Shown here piece after piece: positions 34,107 to 44,378 of a stretch of DNA of 48,497 nt (position 1 is its first letter; each line of letters begins with the position of its first letter). The stretch covers positions 1 through 48,497 of the forward strand of contig PXRJ01000020.1 in assembly GCA_003021705.1 (NCBI GenBank), in the 5' to 3' direction. Source of the stretch: Halobacteriales archaeon QS_3_64_16 (GTDB lineage: Archaea > Halobacteriota > Halobacteria > Halobacteriales > Halococcaceae). The position numbers and the translations under genes are program-made. The notes beneath the pieces are model-generated. The model saw only the letters and a program-made list of their open reading frames with translations, had not been told where the DNA came from and ran no database searches.

Positions 34107-34141
34107 TATCTCTTCGGAGGCAATTGCCCCTCGAAGAGATA
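34107..34141. terminator. Long inverted repeat between convergent L40e and ThrRS genes
   Basis: Left arm TATCTCTTCGGAGGCAA (34107-34123) and right arm (34124-34141) are near-perfect complements with one bulge and no loop. It sits between the 3' ends of two convergent genes, so it may be a shared terminator. The next 110 bases hold a second small hairpin (ACTCGC arms, 34171-34187, approximate) and no gene. Confidence 0.5.
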
Positions 34142-34250
34142 GAGTCTCTCACTGCGGTCCTGGTGGACTCGCAAAGGGCGAGTTTAGGCCGCGAGGGCTT
34201 TGCTGTACAACGGTCCTTCGATCGCGAAACGCAAACGGGGCCTTACACGC

Positions 34251-36203
34251 TCAGTCGAGGAAGTCCGGTGTCGTCCGTTTCCCTTCGCGCTCGCCCTCGA
34301 GATGGGACTGGAACTCCTCTAGTTCGATGTCACCCGTCTCACGCTCGGCTCGATCTCGAACCGAGACGGTCTCTGCCTCTTCCTCGTCATCGCCGAGAAG
34401 CAGCATGTAGGGCACCCGGTCGTCGTGACCCTGCCTGATCTTTCGTCCGACCGTCCAGGAGCGGCGCTCGATATCGACGCGGAACCCGCTCTCTTCTAAC
34501 TGGTTCGCGACCTCTTCGGCGTACCCGATGTTGTCGTCGGCGACCGGCAGTATCCTGACCTGCTCGGGCGCGAGCCACAGTGGGAACTTGCCGTCGAAGT
34601 GCTCGATGAGAACCATCAGGAATCGCTCGTAGCTGCCATAGAGCGCCCGATGGATCATCACCGGACGGTGGCTCTCGTTGTCCTCGCCGGTGTATTCGAG
34701 ATCGAGGCGCTCGGGCATGTTGAAATCGAGCTGGATCGTCGGGCCGTCCCACTCCCGGCCGAGTGCGTCCTCGAACCCGAAGTCGATCTTCGGGCCGTAA
34801 AAGGCCCCGTCGCCTTCCTCGATCTCGTAATCGATGTCCTGGTCTTCGAGCACGGATTTCAATTGGGACTGTGCGTTCTCCCAGATCTCTTCGCTGCCGA
34901 CGCTCTTGTCGGGTTGGGTGGCGAGTGCGACCTCGTAGTCGAGTTCGAAGGTCTCTAAGATCTCGAAGATCATTTCCATGATGCCCGCTACCTCCATGTC
35001 GATCTGGTCGGATCTGAGGAAGAGATGACCGTCGTCGATCGTAAACGCCCACACCCTCGAAAGGCCCGAGAGTTCTCCACGCTGTTCCTTCCGGTAGACC
35101 TTCCCGTTCTCGGAGTATCGGACGGGGAGTTCGCGATAGCTCCAGGCGCTCTCGTTGAAAATCGTCGCGTGGCCGGGACAGTTCATCGGTTTGAGGCCGA
35201 ACTCGTCGTCGCCGACCTCGAAGACGAACATATCGTCCCGGTAGTTCTCGTAGTGGCCGCTTTTCTTCCAGAGTTCGGTCCGGAAGGCATGGGGCGTCTC
35301 GACGACGTCGTACCCGCGTTCGGCATTGAGGCTATCGACGTAGTCCTCTAGCTGTTGTAGTATTGCCTTCCCGTTCGGATGATAGAGCGGTAGTCCGGGA
35401 CCGGTGATCTCCGGGATCGAGAACAGATCCATCTCCTGGCCGATACGGCGATGGTCGCGTTCCTTCGCTTCCTGGCGGCGTTCGAGGTACTCCTCTAACT
35501 CCCCTTCGCTCTCGAAAGCCGTCCCGTAGACCCGCGTCAGCGAGTCGTTGTCCTCCTCGCCGCGCCAGTACGCCGCCGACGTTTCGAGCAGCGCGAACCC
35601 GCCGATCTCGCCGGTCGAGGCGACGTGGGGCCCCCGGCAGAGGTCCTCGAACTCCCCTTGCTCGTAGAACCAGACCGACTCGGCGTCGGCCGCTTCGGTC
35701 TCCAAGATATCGAGCTTGTAGGGATTGTTCTCGTCCTCGTACTTCGAAATCGCTTTTTCGTGCGATACCTCGGAGCGTTCGATACTCAGGTCCTCCTCGA
35801 CGATCGCCTGTGCTTCGGTCTCGATTTCGGCCAGGTCGTCGCTGTCGAGATCGACGTTCGCGATGTCGTAGTAAAAGCCCTCGTCGGTCGGGGGGCCGAT
35901 CGCGAGTTTCGCTTCGGGATAGCGGCGTTCGAGCGCCTGTGCGAAGACGTGGGCGGCCGAATGGCGAAGGACTCTGAGGTATGCCTCCGAGCTTTCGGTA
36001 ACGATCTCGATCTCGCTGTCGGAGTCGATCGGTGTCGCCTTATCGACCAGGTCACCGTCGAGCACCCCTGCGACGGTATCGTCGCCCAGACCGGACCCGA
36101 TCCCGTAGGCCACTTCCTCGACCGTCGTGCCCCGCTCGACGTCCATCGTCGACCCGTCGGGCAGCGTGACGACGATCTCGCCCGTCGCCGTTGCGTCGCT
36201 CAT
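34251..36203 (-). CDS. thrS: Threonyl-tRNA synthetase (bacterial type)
   Basis: A 650-residue class II synthetase. It has a TGS domain (residues about 1-65, [21 protein letters not shown]), then the bacterial-type editing domain with [19 protein letters not shown] and [17 protein letters not shown], the class II core and the C-terminal anticodon-binding domain ([20 protein letters not shown]). The editing domain is the bacterial/eukaryotic type rather than the archaeal DTD-like one, as reported for haloarchaea. ATG 36203 is taken; ATG 36212 is also in frame. Confidence 0.95.
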   Translation of the reverse strand: MSDATATGEIVVTLPDGSTMDVERGTTVEEVAYGIGSGLGDDTVAGVLDGDLVDKATPIDSDSEIEIVTESSEAYLRVLRHSAAHVFAQALERRYPEAKLAIGPPTDEGFYYDIANVDLDSDDLAEIETEAQAIVEEDLSIERSEVSHEKAISKYEDENNPYKLDILETEAADAESVWFYEQGEFEDLCRGPHVASTGEIGGFALLETSAAYWRGEEDNDSLTRVYGTAFESEGELEEYLERRQEAKERDHRRIGQEMDLFSIPEITGPGLPLYHPNGKAILQQLEDYVDSLNAERGYDVVETPHAFRTELWKKSGHYENYRDDMFVFEVGDDEFGLKPMNCPGHATIFNESAWSYRELPVRYSENGKVYRKEQRGELSGLSRVWAFTIDDGHLFLRSDQIDMEVAGIMEMIFEILETFELDYEVALATQPDKSVGSEEIWENAQSQLKSVLEDQDIDYEIEEGDGAFYGPKIDFGFEDALGREWDGPTIQLDFNMPERLDLEYTGEDNESHRPVMIHRALYGSYERFLMVLIEHFDGKFPLWLAPEQVRILPVADDNIGYAEEVANQLEESGFRVDIERRSWTVGRKIRQGHDDRVPYMLLLGDDEEEAETVSVRDRAERETGDIELEEFQSHLEGEREGKRTTPDFLD

Positions 36204-36284
36204 ATGCGCCATAGCGACACGCGCGAAATAAGCCTATTGTGACGGCCAGGTCGACTCCCTTCTGGTTCCCCTTCTCGCTCTTCG

Positions 36285-36311
36285 GTGAGGATGTGGATTC
36301 CACATCCTCGC
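36285..36311. repeat. Single hairpin with array-like geometry
   Basis: Perfect 10-bp arms (GAGGATGTGG, 36287-36296) around loop ATT lie in the 126-base gap between the thrS start and the end of the next gene; two outer bases add a G-T and a G-C pair. The size and three-base loop match units of the arrays at 20.2 and 28.3 kb. The gap contains no other feature. Confidence 0.7.
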
Positions 36312-36329
36312 TATTGCACCCATCACTCC

Positions 36330-37536
36330 TTACAACGCCTCGAAGCCTCGTTTTAGATCCGCGATCAGATCCTCGGACTTTTCGATGCCGACCGGGATCC
36401 GGATCAGCGCGTCGGTGATCCCGGCGGCCCGCCGCTCGGCTTCCGGAACGTAGGATGCCGACATGCTCACGGGGTGTTCGATCAGCGACTCGACGCTGCC
36501 GAGGCTGACCGCCACGCTGAAGAGCTCCAGTTCGCCGAGCAGCGTTCGAGCCTCTTCCGTGCCGCCGCCGATCTCGAAGGACACCACCCCGCCGAAGCCG
36601 TCCATCTGCCGGGCGGCGAGGTCGTGCTGGGGATGGCTCTCTAACCCGGGATAGTTTACCCTCTCCACCCGCGATTCGTCTTGGAGGTGCGCGGCGATCC
36701 TCTGGGCATAGTTTTCGTGCTGGGCCATCCGCACCGGGAGGGTCTTGATGCCCCGCAGCGTCAGGTAACAATCGAAGGGCGCGAGCATCGCGCCGACACC
36801 GTATTCCTGGACGAATTCTGCCCCTTCGGCCAGGGCGTCGTCGTTCGTCAGGACCGCGCCGCCGACCGAGTCGCTGTGACCGTTCAGGAACTTCGTCGTG
36901 CTGTAGACCACCGCGTCGGCACCGAGGGCGAGTGGCTGTTGGAAGGAGGGACTCGCGAAGGTATTGTCGACGGCTAGTAGGGTATCGCTCTCTTCGGCGA
37001 GGCGCGCGAGCGCTTCGATGTCACAGAGCTTCAACAGGGGGTTCGTCGGCGTCTCCATCCAGAGCAGTGCCGTCTCGGGGATCATCGCGTCGGCGACGAC
37101 CTCGGGATCGGTCGCGTCGACGTACTCGATATCGATCCCGAACTTCGAGAGCAGGTCGTCGAACGGGACTCTGGTAACCCCCATACAGCGAATCGAACGC
37201 GAGGACGTGATCGCCCGGTTCCACGGTAGCAAGACAGAAACAGGTGATCGCCGCCGTTCCCGAGGCAAATGCCATTCCGTGGTCGGTGTCCTCCAGTGCG
37301 GCGAGGCGGTCTTCGAGTACGTCCCGGGTCGGGTTGCCCAGCCGCGAGTAGCTATACCCGGCCGTTGGGTCCTCGAGGCGGTCGGCGGCGAACGTTGAAG
37401 CGAGGTAGATCGGACTCACGACGTCGCCCGCCCCGTTGGCACCGGCGGTCGGCTCCGCGCCGCTGCGGATGGCCCGTGTCTCGAACCCGAGGGAATCGTC
37501 CCTCTCGCTTCCCTCTTCCTCGTCGTGATCTACCAT
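36330..37536 (-). pseudogene. Cystathionine gamma-synthase-type PLP enzyme, one frameshift
   Basis: Gene for a trans-sulfuration enzyme of the Cys/Met metabolism PLP family (gamma-synthase or gamma-lyase type). Start ATG 37536 (MVDHDEEEGSERDDSLGFET). The N-terminal frame reads to SLYGG near residue 120, where the frame shifts at 37176-37177; removing one base gives SLYGGTRVPFDDLLSKFGI, and the rest is intact: WMETPTNPLLKLCDIEAL, the PLP Lys in DAVVYSTTKFLNGHSDSVGG, and a full C-terminal domain ending RGFEAL. A single shift inside a conserved gene suggests a sequencing error or very recent damage. The pathway context is CysE at 31438. Confidence 0.85.
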
Positions 37537-37670
37537 ACCTCGAATCGAGGCTGCCGGGCGGATAGCCCTACCGGCGACCGCTCCGGTCGTATCGGCGATC
37601 GCTCCGAAACGGACTGCTTGCGACCGACCGCTGGGGGCCGATTCCCCCCTGCTCTCGACCCGAAGCCTCC

Positions 37671-38138
37671 TCAACTCTCGCCGTCGAGTTCGAACTGCTC
37701 GTGTTCGGAGACGGTATTGAGCACGACGCTGGTGTTCGATTCTTTGATGTCGGCGTCGGCGAGTAAGCTCTTGATCCCCTCGTTCATATCGTCGGTGTCG
37801 TTGAACTTCCCGATCGCGACGACGTCGTGATCGCCGGTCACTTCATAGACCGAGATCATCTGTTTCTGTTCGCGCAGACGGTCGGTGATCTCGGGCAGGG
37901 CCCCGCCTTCGACGTTCAGCCGGATCACGGCCGTTACGTCGTAGCCCAGCCGGTCGTAATCGACCGTCGGCGAGTAGCCGGTAATCGCTCCCTCCTCCTC
38001 TAAGTCCTTGAGGTGATTCGAGACCGTCGTCACCGACACCCCCAACTCCTCGGCGAGGCTGCGCAGACTCGCCCGGCCGTCGCCTAACAGAGCATTGATC
38101 AGCTCCGTATCGAGGTTTTCGTACGTCACGACACTCAC
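37671..38138 (-). CDS. Lrp/AsnC-family transcription regulator
   Basis: A 155-residue regulator. Residues about 5-55 are a winged helix-turn-helix ([23 protein letters not shown]), followed by the RAM effector domain ([21 protein letters not shown] and [16 protein letters not shown]). It is divergent from glnA, with 116 bases between, and probably controls it and itself. The GTG at 38138 fits a TATA-like box (TTCGTAAA, 38161-38168 on this strand); the GTG at 38129 is an alternative. Confidence 0.92.
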   Translation of the reverse strand: MSVVTYENLDTELINALLGDGRASLRSLAEELGVSVTTVSNHLKDLEEEGAITGYSPTVDYDRLGYDVTAVIRLNVEGGALPEITDRLREQKQMISVYEVTGDHDVVAIGKFNDTDDMNEGIKSLLADADIKESNTSVVLNTVSEHEQFELDGES

Positions 38139-38254
38139 TTCTCGGCCTGGGGATTAGAACTTTACGAACATCCACTTTCAGCTTCGATCGGAGGTATTGC
38201 ACACATCAGTAGCGTTTTAGTACCTGGGGTATTCAGCTACTCCGACGAGATACT
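38139..38254. promoter_or_regulatory. Divergent lrp-glnA promoter region with candidate operator
   Basis: An inverted repeat with arms AGTAGC (38208-38213) and GCTACT (38236-38241) spans the glnA TATA-like GTTTTAGTA (38214-38222) with 22 bases between the arms. The word GGTATT occurs twice (38193, 38228). The lrp box lies at 38161-38168. A regulator bound here could block both promoters; Lrp itself is the natural candidate. Confidence 0.5.
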
Positions 38255-39625
38255 ATGGCAAGCGACCACGTTACCGACGGCGGCATCTCCGAGGACGCAC
38301 AGCAGGTCATCGATCGGGTCGAGAAGGAGAAGGTCGATTTCATTCGCCTCCAGTTCACCGACGTTCTCGGTACCGTAAAGAACGTCTCGATCCCGGCAGG
38401 CCAGATCGAGAAGGCCTTCAACGAGGGGATCTACTTCGACGGCTCCTCGATCGAGGGGTTCGTTCGCATCCAGGAGTCGGATATGCGCCTCACCCCTGAC
38501 CCCACGACCTTCGAGATCCTCCCCTGGCGGCGCCACGAGGACGGTGCCTCCGCCCGGTTGATCTGTGACGTGATCGATACCTCGACGGGCGAGCCCTTCG
38601 AGGGCGACCCGCGCTACGTGCTCCGGGAGGCACTCTCGCGGGCGAAGGACATGGGCTACGACGTCAACGTCGCACCCGAACCGGAATTTTTCCTCTTCGA
38701 GGAGGACGAGAACGGTCGGGCGACGACGAAGACCAACGACGCCGGGGGCTACTTCGATCTCGCCCCGAAGGACCTGGCCAGTGACGTTCGCCGCGACATC
38801 ATCTACGGCCTAGAAAGTATGGGCTTCGAGATCGAGGCGAGCCACCACGAGGTCGCCCAGGGCCAACACGAGATCAACTTCGAGTACGACGACGCGCTCA
38901 CGACCGCGGACAACGTCGCGACCTTCCGGACGGTCGTTCGGGCGATCGCCGCCGAACACGACCTCCATGCAACATTCATGCCCAAACCGATCGCCCGGAT
39001 CAACGGCTCGGGGATGCACACCCACGTCTCGATGTTCACCGAGGGGGGCGAGAACGCCTTCCACGACGCCGCCGACGAGTTCGACCTCTCCGAAACCGCA
39101 AAACAGTTCCTCGCGGGTGTGCTTGAACACGCGCCCGCGATCACGGCGATCTGTAATCCGACGGTCAATAGCTACAAGCGCCTCGTCCCCGGCTACGAGG
39201 CCCCCGTCTTCCGGGCGTGGTCCGACCGCAATCGCTCGGCACTTATCAGAAAGCCCGCCGCACGCGTCCCGACGGCGTCCCGGATCGAACTGCGCTCGCC
39301 TGACCCGTCTTGCAATCCCTATATCGCCTTCGCTGCGATCGTCCACGCAGGGCTGGACGGCATCGATCGGGAACTCGTCGCGCCGGACCCGGTACGGGAG
39401 AACATCTACGACTTCGACGAGGCGAAACGCGAGGAGTACGGTATCGAGACCCTGCCCGGTAATCTCGGCGCGTCCATCGAGGCCTTAGAAGCCGACGAGG
39501 TCATCGGGTCCGCCCTAGGCGAGCACGTCTACGAGAACTTCATCGAGGCCAAATCCCAGGAGTACGAGGACTACCGCGTCGACGTCTCCCAGTGGGAACT
39601 CGATCGCTACCTCGAGACGTTCTGA
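38255..39625 (+). CDS. glnA: Glutamine synthetase (type I)
   Basis: A 456-residue glutamine synthetase that makes glutamine from glutamate and ammonia. The type I signature segments are present: [28 protein letters not shown], the ATP/metal loop [36 protein letters not shown], and the glutamate-binding [16 protein letters not shown]. The adenylylation site Tyr of GlnA beta types is not obvious; archaeal enzymes are normally controlled by GlnK and effectors. The divergent Lrp-family gene is a likely regulator. Its last 19 bases overlap the convergent PAP2 gene. Confidence 0.97.
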   Translation: MASDHVTDGGISEDAQQVIDRVEKEKVDFIRLQFTDVLGTVKNVSIPAGQIEKAFNEGIYFDGSSIEGFVRIQESDMRLTPDPTTFEILPWRRHEDGASARLICDVIDTSTGEPFEGDPRYVLREALSRAKDMGYDVNVAPEPEFFLFEEDENGRATTKTNDAGGYFDLAPKDLASDVRRDIIYGLESMGFEIEASHHEVAQGQHEINFEYDDALTTADNVATFRTVVRAIAAEHDLHATFMPKPIARINGSGMHTHVSMFTEGGENAFHDAADEFDLSETAKQFLAGVLEHAPAITAICNPTVNSYKRLVPGYEAPVFRAWSDRNRSALIRKPAARVPTASRIELRSPDPSCNPYIAFAAIVHAGLDGIDRELVAPDPVRENIYDFDEAKREEYGIETLPGNLGASIEALEADEVIGSALGEHVYENFIEAKSQEYEDYRVDVSQWELDRYLETF

Positions 39626-40563
39626 TCGGTCTCGCTTCCACCGGCGGAGCGCACGAGTCCTGCCCCGCTACTCGCGATGCGGGGCGTTCCGATCGCCGCC
39701 GCGCCCACCGCGACGCTCGCGAGGAATTCGACGTGGAGCGGGAGATCGAGCACGTAGATCAGTGCTCCGGGGATGCCAGCGAGGATCGCTCCGGTCAGGA
39801 GGGTTCCGAGGCGTTCGCGTTCGGACGTCGGTCGGCGAACCTCACCGAGGAGCAGCCAGACGCTCATCGCCCCGGTGCTCACGCCGAGTAAGACTATAGC
39901 GTCCCGCGGGGCGTCGCCGATCGCGGGAAGTACGGCGAGGACGCCCAGAAACACCGCGAGCGCGAACGCCCGCGTCGCGTCGGCCCCGCGTGCCAGGGAG
40001 ACCACGGTCGCGAGGAAGGCGATTCCAATTGCTATCCCGACGAGTACGTCCATGAGGTAATGCACTCCCAGCACTACGCGTGAGAGGCTCACGAGCGCGA
40101 TCACGAGGCCGGCACCGGCCCAGCGCTGGCGTCGGGTCCCAATGCCGCTCACCAGTGCGAGCGCGCCGTAGACGACCGTCGAGCCGATGGCGTGGCCGCT
40201 CGGAAACCCATAGCCCGACGCGCTCGCCGCGCTCTCGACGAACGCCTGTAGCACGCCGGCAGCCGGCACCGTCTCGAACGCCCCGGGAGCGAGCACCCCT
40301 ATCGACGGGCGTGGGAGGGCGAAGAGCGCCTTGAGACCGGCGGTGAGTGAAAAGGCACCCAACGCACACGCGAGCACGAACGCCCCCTGGCGGCGGTCGA
40401 TCCCGAGGCCCTCGCCGACCGGCGCGCCCAGCCAGTACGCGCCAAGCGAGATCGCGAGCAGGGTGCCGGCGTCGCCCGCGAGCGTCACCACGGCGGCGAG
40501 TAGCACTACTGGCTCCGTCAGGGCAGCGCGGATCGCCTCGCTGACGCCGACCGATCGGGTCAT
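39607..40563 (-). CDS. PAP2-family membrane phosphatase
   Basis: A 318-residue polytopic membrane protein of the PAP2 (lipid phosphatase) superfamily. The three active-site motifs are seen: [10 protein letters not shown] (K/R-x6-RP type), [17 protein letters not shown] (SGH) and [16 protein letters not shown] (SR-x5-H-x3-D). Substrates may be prenyl pyrophosphates or phosphatidate-like lipids. The last eight or so residues overlap glnA's 3' end on the other strand. Confidence 0.93.
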   Translation of the reverse strand: MTRSVGVSEAIRAALTEPVVLLAAVVTLAGDAGTLLAISLGAYWLGAPVGEGLGIDRRQGAFVLACALGAFSLTAGLKALFALPRPSIGVLAPGAFETVPAAGVLQAFVESAASASGYGFPSGHAIGSTVVYGALALVSGIGTRRQRWAGAGLVIALVSLSRVVLGVHYLMDVLVGIAIGIAFLATVVSLARGADATRAFALAVFLGVLAVLPAIGDAPRDAIVLLGVSTGAMSVWLLLGEVRRPTSERERLGTLLTGAILAGIPGALIYVLDLPLHVEFLASVAVGAAAIGTPRIASSGAGLVRSAGGSETDQNVSR

Positions 40564-40718
40564 GACCTTGCTACCGATCGCTGTCGACTACACCTCGGGG
40601 TTTCGATTCACGAGCGCGAGCACGAAGCGGGACGGACAGGACGAGGGAAACGAACGCGGCCGACTCGGACGGAAGCGTCGGGGTCGAGGTCGAAGCCGGA
40701 ACCGGCGTTGGAATCGGC

Positions 40719-42332
40719 TTAGGAGCGCCGGGACTGGACGATATCGATCAGCTTCTTCGAACTCGTGGCCGTGCTGATCCCCAGCCCGACTATCACCATT
40801 AGCACATACAAGCCGAGCGTCGAGAGGAAGGCAACGAGGATCGCGACCATCGCCAACCACCCAGTGAGGGAGTTGCCAAAGGCGATCGCGACCGTCATCG
40901 CGGTGCCATAGAGTAAGACGAGATACGGTCCCCACCCGCGGGCCTTACTCGATCGGACGCGACTGTCGACGTAATCCTCCAGATCGCTCTCTAAGTCTTC
41001 CCGGTCGACGACCCGATCCTCGACTTCCATCTCGAAGGCGTCGAGTTCCGTCCGCAGGCGCTCGATCTCGCGCTGGAGAGCGTACTCCTCCTCTAAGGTG
41101 TACTCGCTGCCGGCCGAGTCGGTCGCCGCCGCGGCCTCGGGCCGGTCCGGGTTCGCGGTTCCGGTCCCAGTTCCGGTCTCGGCCTCGGGCTCGTCACGGG
41201 CGCTCGTCCGTTCGCCGGGTTCGCGCGATCGCTCGGCCTCGCGCTCGACGCCCCCATCGGTCATCAGCCGTTGGTCCTCGCCGGTCCCACCGTTGGTCGC
41301 TGCCCGATCGCGGTCATGGTCACGATCGGGGTCGGGGTCAGCGTCCTCCGGGCCGTCGTCGGCCTCACGCTCGTCGATGATCGACTGGGTGCGCTCTTTC
41401 ACACGCCTGCGGAATACCCCTTCTCCCCTATTCGTTTCGCCTGCGCGCTCCTCGCTCCCGTCGCCCGTCTCCTCCTCGTCACTCGCTCCGCTCTCTAGGC
41501 TCTCGCCGTCGGTTCGCCCGGCCAGCACGGCGTTGATCGCGACGCCGATCAGCAGTATCATCCCACCGAAATAGAGAAACGTGAGGACGAGCAGCGCCGC
41601 GCCGACGACGCCATAGGCTGATCCGCCCGACTGTGCGGCATAGATCCGAAAGCCCGTCTGGAGCACCGTCCAGCCGATCGCGGCGAAGACCGCCCCGGGG
41701 ATCGCTTCCCTGAGGGTGACGTCGCCGGTCGGCAGGACGTAATACAGCGGATAGAAGGCTAGTGCGAGCCCGACGATCGAGACGAAGCCCGCGAGGTAGC
41801 CGATGATCCCCTGGAGGAAGCCCAGCCCGAACTGCGCGAGGATGCCGGCCGACTGCTGGACGAAGGATACTACCGCGCCGATGACGATCGTAACGACGAC
41901 AGCGAGGACGATCCCCAGCAGGGTAACCAACGCGTCAGTCACCTGATCGACGATCCCATCGGGTCCCGAATTGCCATAGACCTGCGAGAAGGCGATGTCC
42001 ATCCCCCGGAAGATCTTGATCGCGCTCCAGAGGAGGAAGGCGAGCCCGAAACCGATCGATGCGCCCGCTGTGGTTCCACTGGCGGTGAGCGTCTGGGTAA
42101 TGATCTCCGTGACGCTCGGCGGAAGCGAGCCGCCCGCCATGTCGATGATTCGGTCGGCTAACCCCTGGCCGCCGACGAGCGTAGCGATCGAGATCGCTAG
42201 TAGTAGCAGTGGAATCAACGAGACGAACGCGTAGTACGCGAGGCTCGCCGCGAGAAAGGTGATCCGTTTCTCCTGGATCTCGGTGACGAGCGCGCGGAGG
42301 GTGCCAACGGGACCACGATCGGCAGTGCTCAT
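40719..42332 (-). CDS. YihY/BrkB-family membrane protein with long acidic linker
   Basis: A 537-residue protein. Residues about 20-285 are the YihY/virulence factor BrkB (RNase BN-like) membrane domain with FLAASLAYYAFVSLIPLLLL, AIKIFRGMDIAFSQVYG and LLVLTFLYFGGMILLIGVAINAVLAG. It is followed by a very acidic linker (residues 285-400), a short coiled coil (YALQREIERLRTELDAFEMEVED), and two more helices at the C-terminus. The function of the family in archaea is unknown, and the RNase BN assignment is no longer accepted for YihY. First of three tandem paralogues. Confidence 0.85.
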   Translation of the reverse strand: MSTADRGPVGTLRALVTEIQEKRITFLAASLAYYAFVSLIPLLLLAISIATLVGGQGLADRIIDMAGGSLPPSVTEIITQTLTASGTTAGASIGFGLAFLLWSAIKIFRGMDIAFSQVYGNSGPDGIVDQVTDALVTLLGIVLAVVVTIVIGAVVSFVQQSAGILAQFGLGFLQGIIGYLAGFVSIVGLALAFYPLYYVLPTGDVTLREAIPGAVFAAIGWTVLQTGFRIYAAQSGGSAYGVVGAALLVLTFLYFGGMILLIGVAINAVLAGRTDGESLESGASDEEETGDGSEERAGETNRGEGVFRRRVKERTQSIIDEREADDGPEDADPDPDRDHDRDRAATNGGTGEDQRLMTDGGVEREAERSREPGERTSARDEPEAETGTGTGTANPDRPEAAAATDSAGSEYTLEEEYALQREIERLRTELDAFEMEVEDRVVDREDLESDLEDYVDSRVRSSKARGWGPYLVLLYGTAMTVAIAFGNSLTGWLAMVAILVAFLSTLGLYVLMVIVGLGISTATSSKKLIDIVQSRRS

Positions 42333-42391
42333 AGCACCCGTTCACGCGACGCTTATATATACCTTAGTCAAAACCGCCACTCACGCGGCGC

Positions 42392-43234
42392 TCATAGGTA
42401 CTCGAGCGAAGGGAGATCGCCCTCTACCGCGACGTGATCGGCGAGCACGGCGTTCACCACCGCCCCGATCAGGAGCACGAGCCCGCCGATGTAGAGCCAG
42501 GCCAGTAGTAACAGGAACGCACCGGCCGCGCCGTAGAGTTCTCCGGCACCGGTCGTCCGCGCGTAAAAGCCATAGATCACCTGGAGTATCGTCCACCCGG
42601 CGGCGGTAAAGACGGTTCCGGGAAGGGCCTGTGCGAGTGAGACGTCCGCGTCGGGAAAGAGATAGAACATCGGGAGAAAGACCCCCGAGAGCACGATCAA
42701 CAGGACTACCGGTCCTAACAGCCCCCAGACTCGCTCCTGGAGCACGACCGAGAACGCGACGCCGAGCCCGAGCATCGCTATTATCGCGCCGACGACGACG
42801 AAAAAGACTAATAGGGCATCCGCCAGGTCGCCGAGCAACAACGAATCCTGTTGCTCGCCGTAGACCTGTCCGAACGCGTCGTCGAGCGCGCGGAACAGCA
42901 AGAGAGTACCCCAGAGCAACACGACGATGCCCAGGATCGTCGCGCTCCCGCGATCGGCCGCGCCGGTGACGACCTCGATCAGCACGCCACCGCTCCGTGG
43001 GGAGATCACGCTCGCGGCGTAGGTAGCGACGTCGAGTGCCACCTGGCCGTCTCGGAACGCCGACAACCCGATCACGACAAGCAAAAGCAGGGGAACGAGC
43101 GAGACAAAGGCGAAATACGCGAGGCTCGCGGCCATGAGCACGAGCCGTTTCTCGTGAACGATCGCGACGACCGCCCGCAGGACGGCCCCGCTCGCTCGCA
43201 CCTTCCGCCACGCCCTCGCCCTCGCTCGTGACAC
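42392..43234 (-). CDS. YihY/BrkB-family membrane protein
   Basis: A 280-residue paralogue of its neighbours containing only the membrane domain: FVSLVPLLLLVVIGLSAF, DDAFGQVYGEQQDSLLLGDL and FLLLLAWLYIGGLVLLIGAVVNAVLADHV. Six helices are predicted. GTG start at 43234, about 160 bases downstream of the third paralogue across a G-rich (minus strand) spacer. Function unknown. Confidence 0.85.
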   Translation of the reverse strand: MSRARARAWRKVRASGAVLRAVVAIVHEKRLVLMAASLAYFAFVSLVPLLLLVVIGLSAFRDGQVALDVATYAASVISPRSGGVLIEVVTGAADRGSATILGIVVLLWGTLLLFRALDDAFGQVYGEQQDSLLLGDLADALLVFFVVVGAIIAMLGLGVAFSVVLQERVWGLLGPVVLLIVLSGVFLPMFYLFPDADVSLAQALPGTVFTAAGWTILQVIYGFYARTTGAGELYGAAGAFLLLLAWLYIGGLVLLIGAVVNAVLADHVAVEGDLPSLEYL

Positions 43235-43304
43235 GGCCGGCCTTCGACGGGGAGGTACCTAAGCGCTCGCACGGCGTCTCGATGCTCCATCCCGATTCCT
43301 TCCA

Positions 43305-43328
43305 CCCCTCTCCCCTCCACCCCCTCCC
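43305..43328 (-). other. Four-run G tract (G-quadruplex candidate) between YihY paralogues
   Basis: On the minus strand, runs of 3, 5, 4 and 4 G lie 1, 4 and 3 bases apart within a wholly purine-rich stretch of about 85 bases (43290-43375), in the gap of the tandem genes. Confidence 0.6.
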
Positions 43329-43392
43329 TTCCTCTCTCCTTCCCTTGCTTCGCTTCTTCGCTTCCTGCTTCCATGGTCTCGCCCCCGATGGC

Positions 43393-44286
43393 TCACTCCT
43401 CGGTATCACCGGCCGCTCGGTCGGCGTCGGTGTGCCGGGCGAGGCGATCGGCGAGGTCTTCGGGGAGCCACCCGGCGTCGGGATCGACGTGGCCGGCGAG
43501 CACGGCGTTGATCGTGGCTCCCACGAGCACCGCCAGTCCCGCGACGTAGAGCCATGTGAGTATCAAAAGCACACCGCCGGCGATGCCATAGAGCTGGACG
43601 CTCTCGGAGAGGGTAGCATAGAAACGGAAGAACGCCGCCGATATCGTCCATATCGCGGCCGCAAAGAGCGTTCCCGGAAGCGCTTGTGCGAGCGGAACGT
43701 CGACCTCGGGCAACAGGACGAACGTCGGCAGAAAGACGGCCGTGAGCGTCACGAGCAGGAATATCGGGCCGACGATCCGGATCGCCGACCGCTCAGGAGC
43801 GACGAACAATAGCCCAACGCCGAGTCCGACCATCGCCGCTATCGCGGCCCCGACCGTCAGCAATACCAAAAGCGAGTCGAGGACTCGCCCGACGAGCGAG
43901 GTGTGCTCGCGCGTATCGTAGACAGTGGCGACGGCTCCATCGAGCGCCCCGAACAGTCGGAAGGCGCTCCAAGCGAGGATCGCACCGCCGATGACTGCTG
44001 CCCGGAGCTGCCCGCCGGTGTTCGCGAGTACGCTCCGCGGGACCCGTGTTCCTGGCGGCAGAAGCGTTCCGGAGGCGAGTTCTATTACCCACTGTAAGGA
44101 GCCGCCGCCGAGAAGCGAGAGCCCGATCACTACGAATAGCACCAGCGGTAAGAGGACGCCAAAGAGGTAGTACGCGAGGCTCGCGGCCATGAGCGTGAGC
44201 TGTGCCTCCCGCGCCACCGCGAGCACCGTCCGACAGACCGGGACGCTTCCCTCGGTCCACCCGGCGATCCGTTCGCGCACCCGCAC
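43393..44286 (-). CDS. YihY/BrkB-family membrane protein
   Basis: A 297-residue member of the trio with the same order of helices: LMAASLAYYLFGVLLPLVLF, RLFGALDGAVATVYDTREH and LLILTWLYVAGLAVLVGATINAVLAGHV. The GTG at 44286 (VRVRERIAGWTEGS) was chosen; upstream sequence to 44529 is Arg/Asp rich and non-family. A polar C-terminal extension follows the last helix. Function unknown. Confidence 0.83.
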   Translation of the reverse strand: MRVRERIAGWTEGSVPVCRTVLAVAREAQLTLMAASLAYYLFGVLLPLVLFVVIGLSLLGGGSLQWVIELASGTLLPPGTRVPRSVLANTGGQLRAAVIGGAILAWSAFRLFGALDGAVATVYDTREHTSLVGRVLDSLLVLLTVGAAIAAMVGLGVGLLFVAPERSAIRIVGPIFLLVTLTAVFLPTFVLLPEVDVPLAQALPGTLFAAAIWTISAAFFRFYATLSESVQLYGIAGGVLLILTWLYVAGLAVLVGATINAVLAGHVDPDAGWLPEDLADRLARHTDADRAAGDTEE

Positions 44287-44378
44287 GTGCCGCGCTTTCG
44301 ACCGCCGCCTCTTGTGTGTGCCGACCGCCGATTCGAATCGGGCCCCCCCCTCGGCGGTCGGCCCGATGGGTCGGTGAG

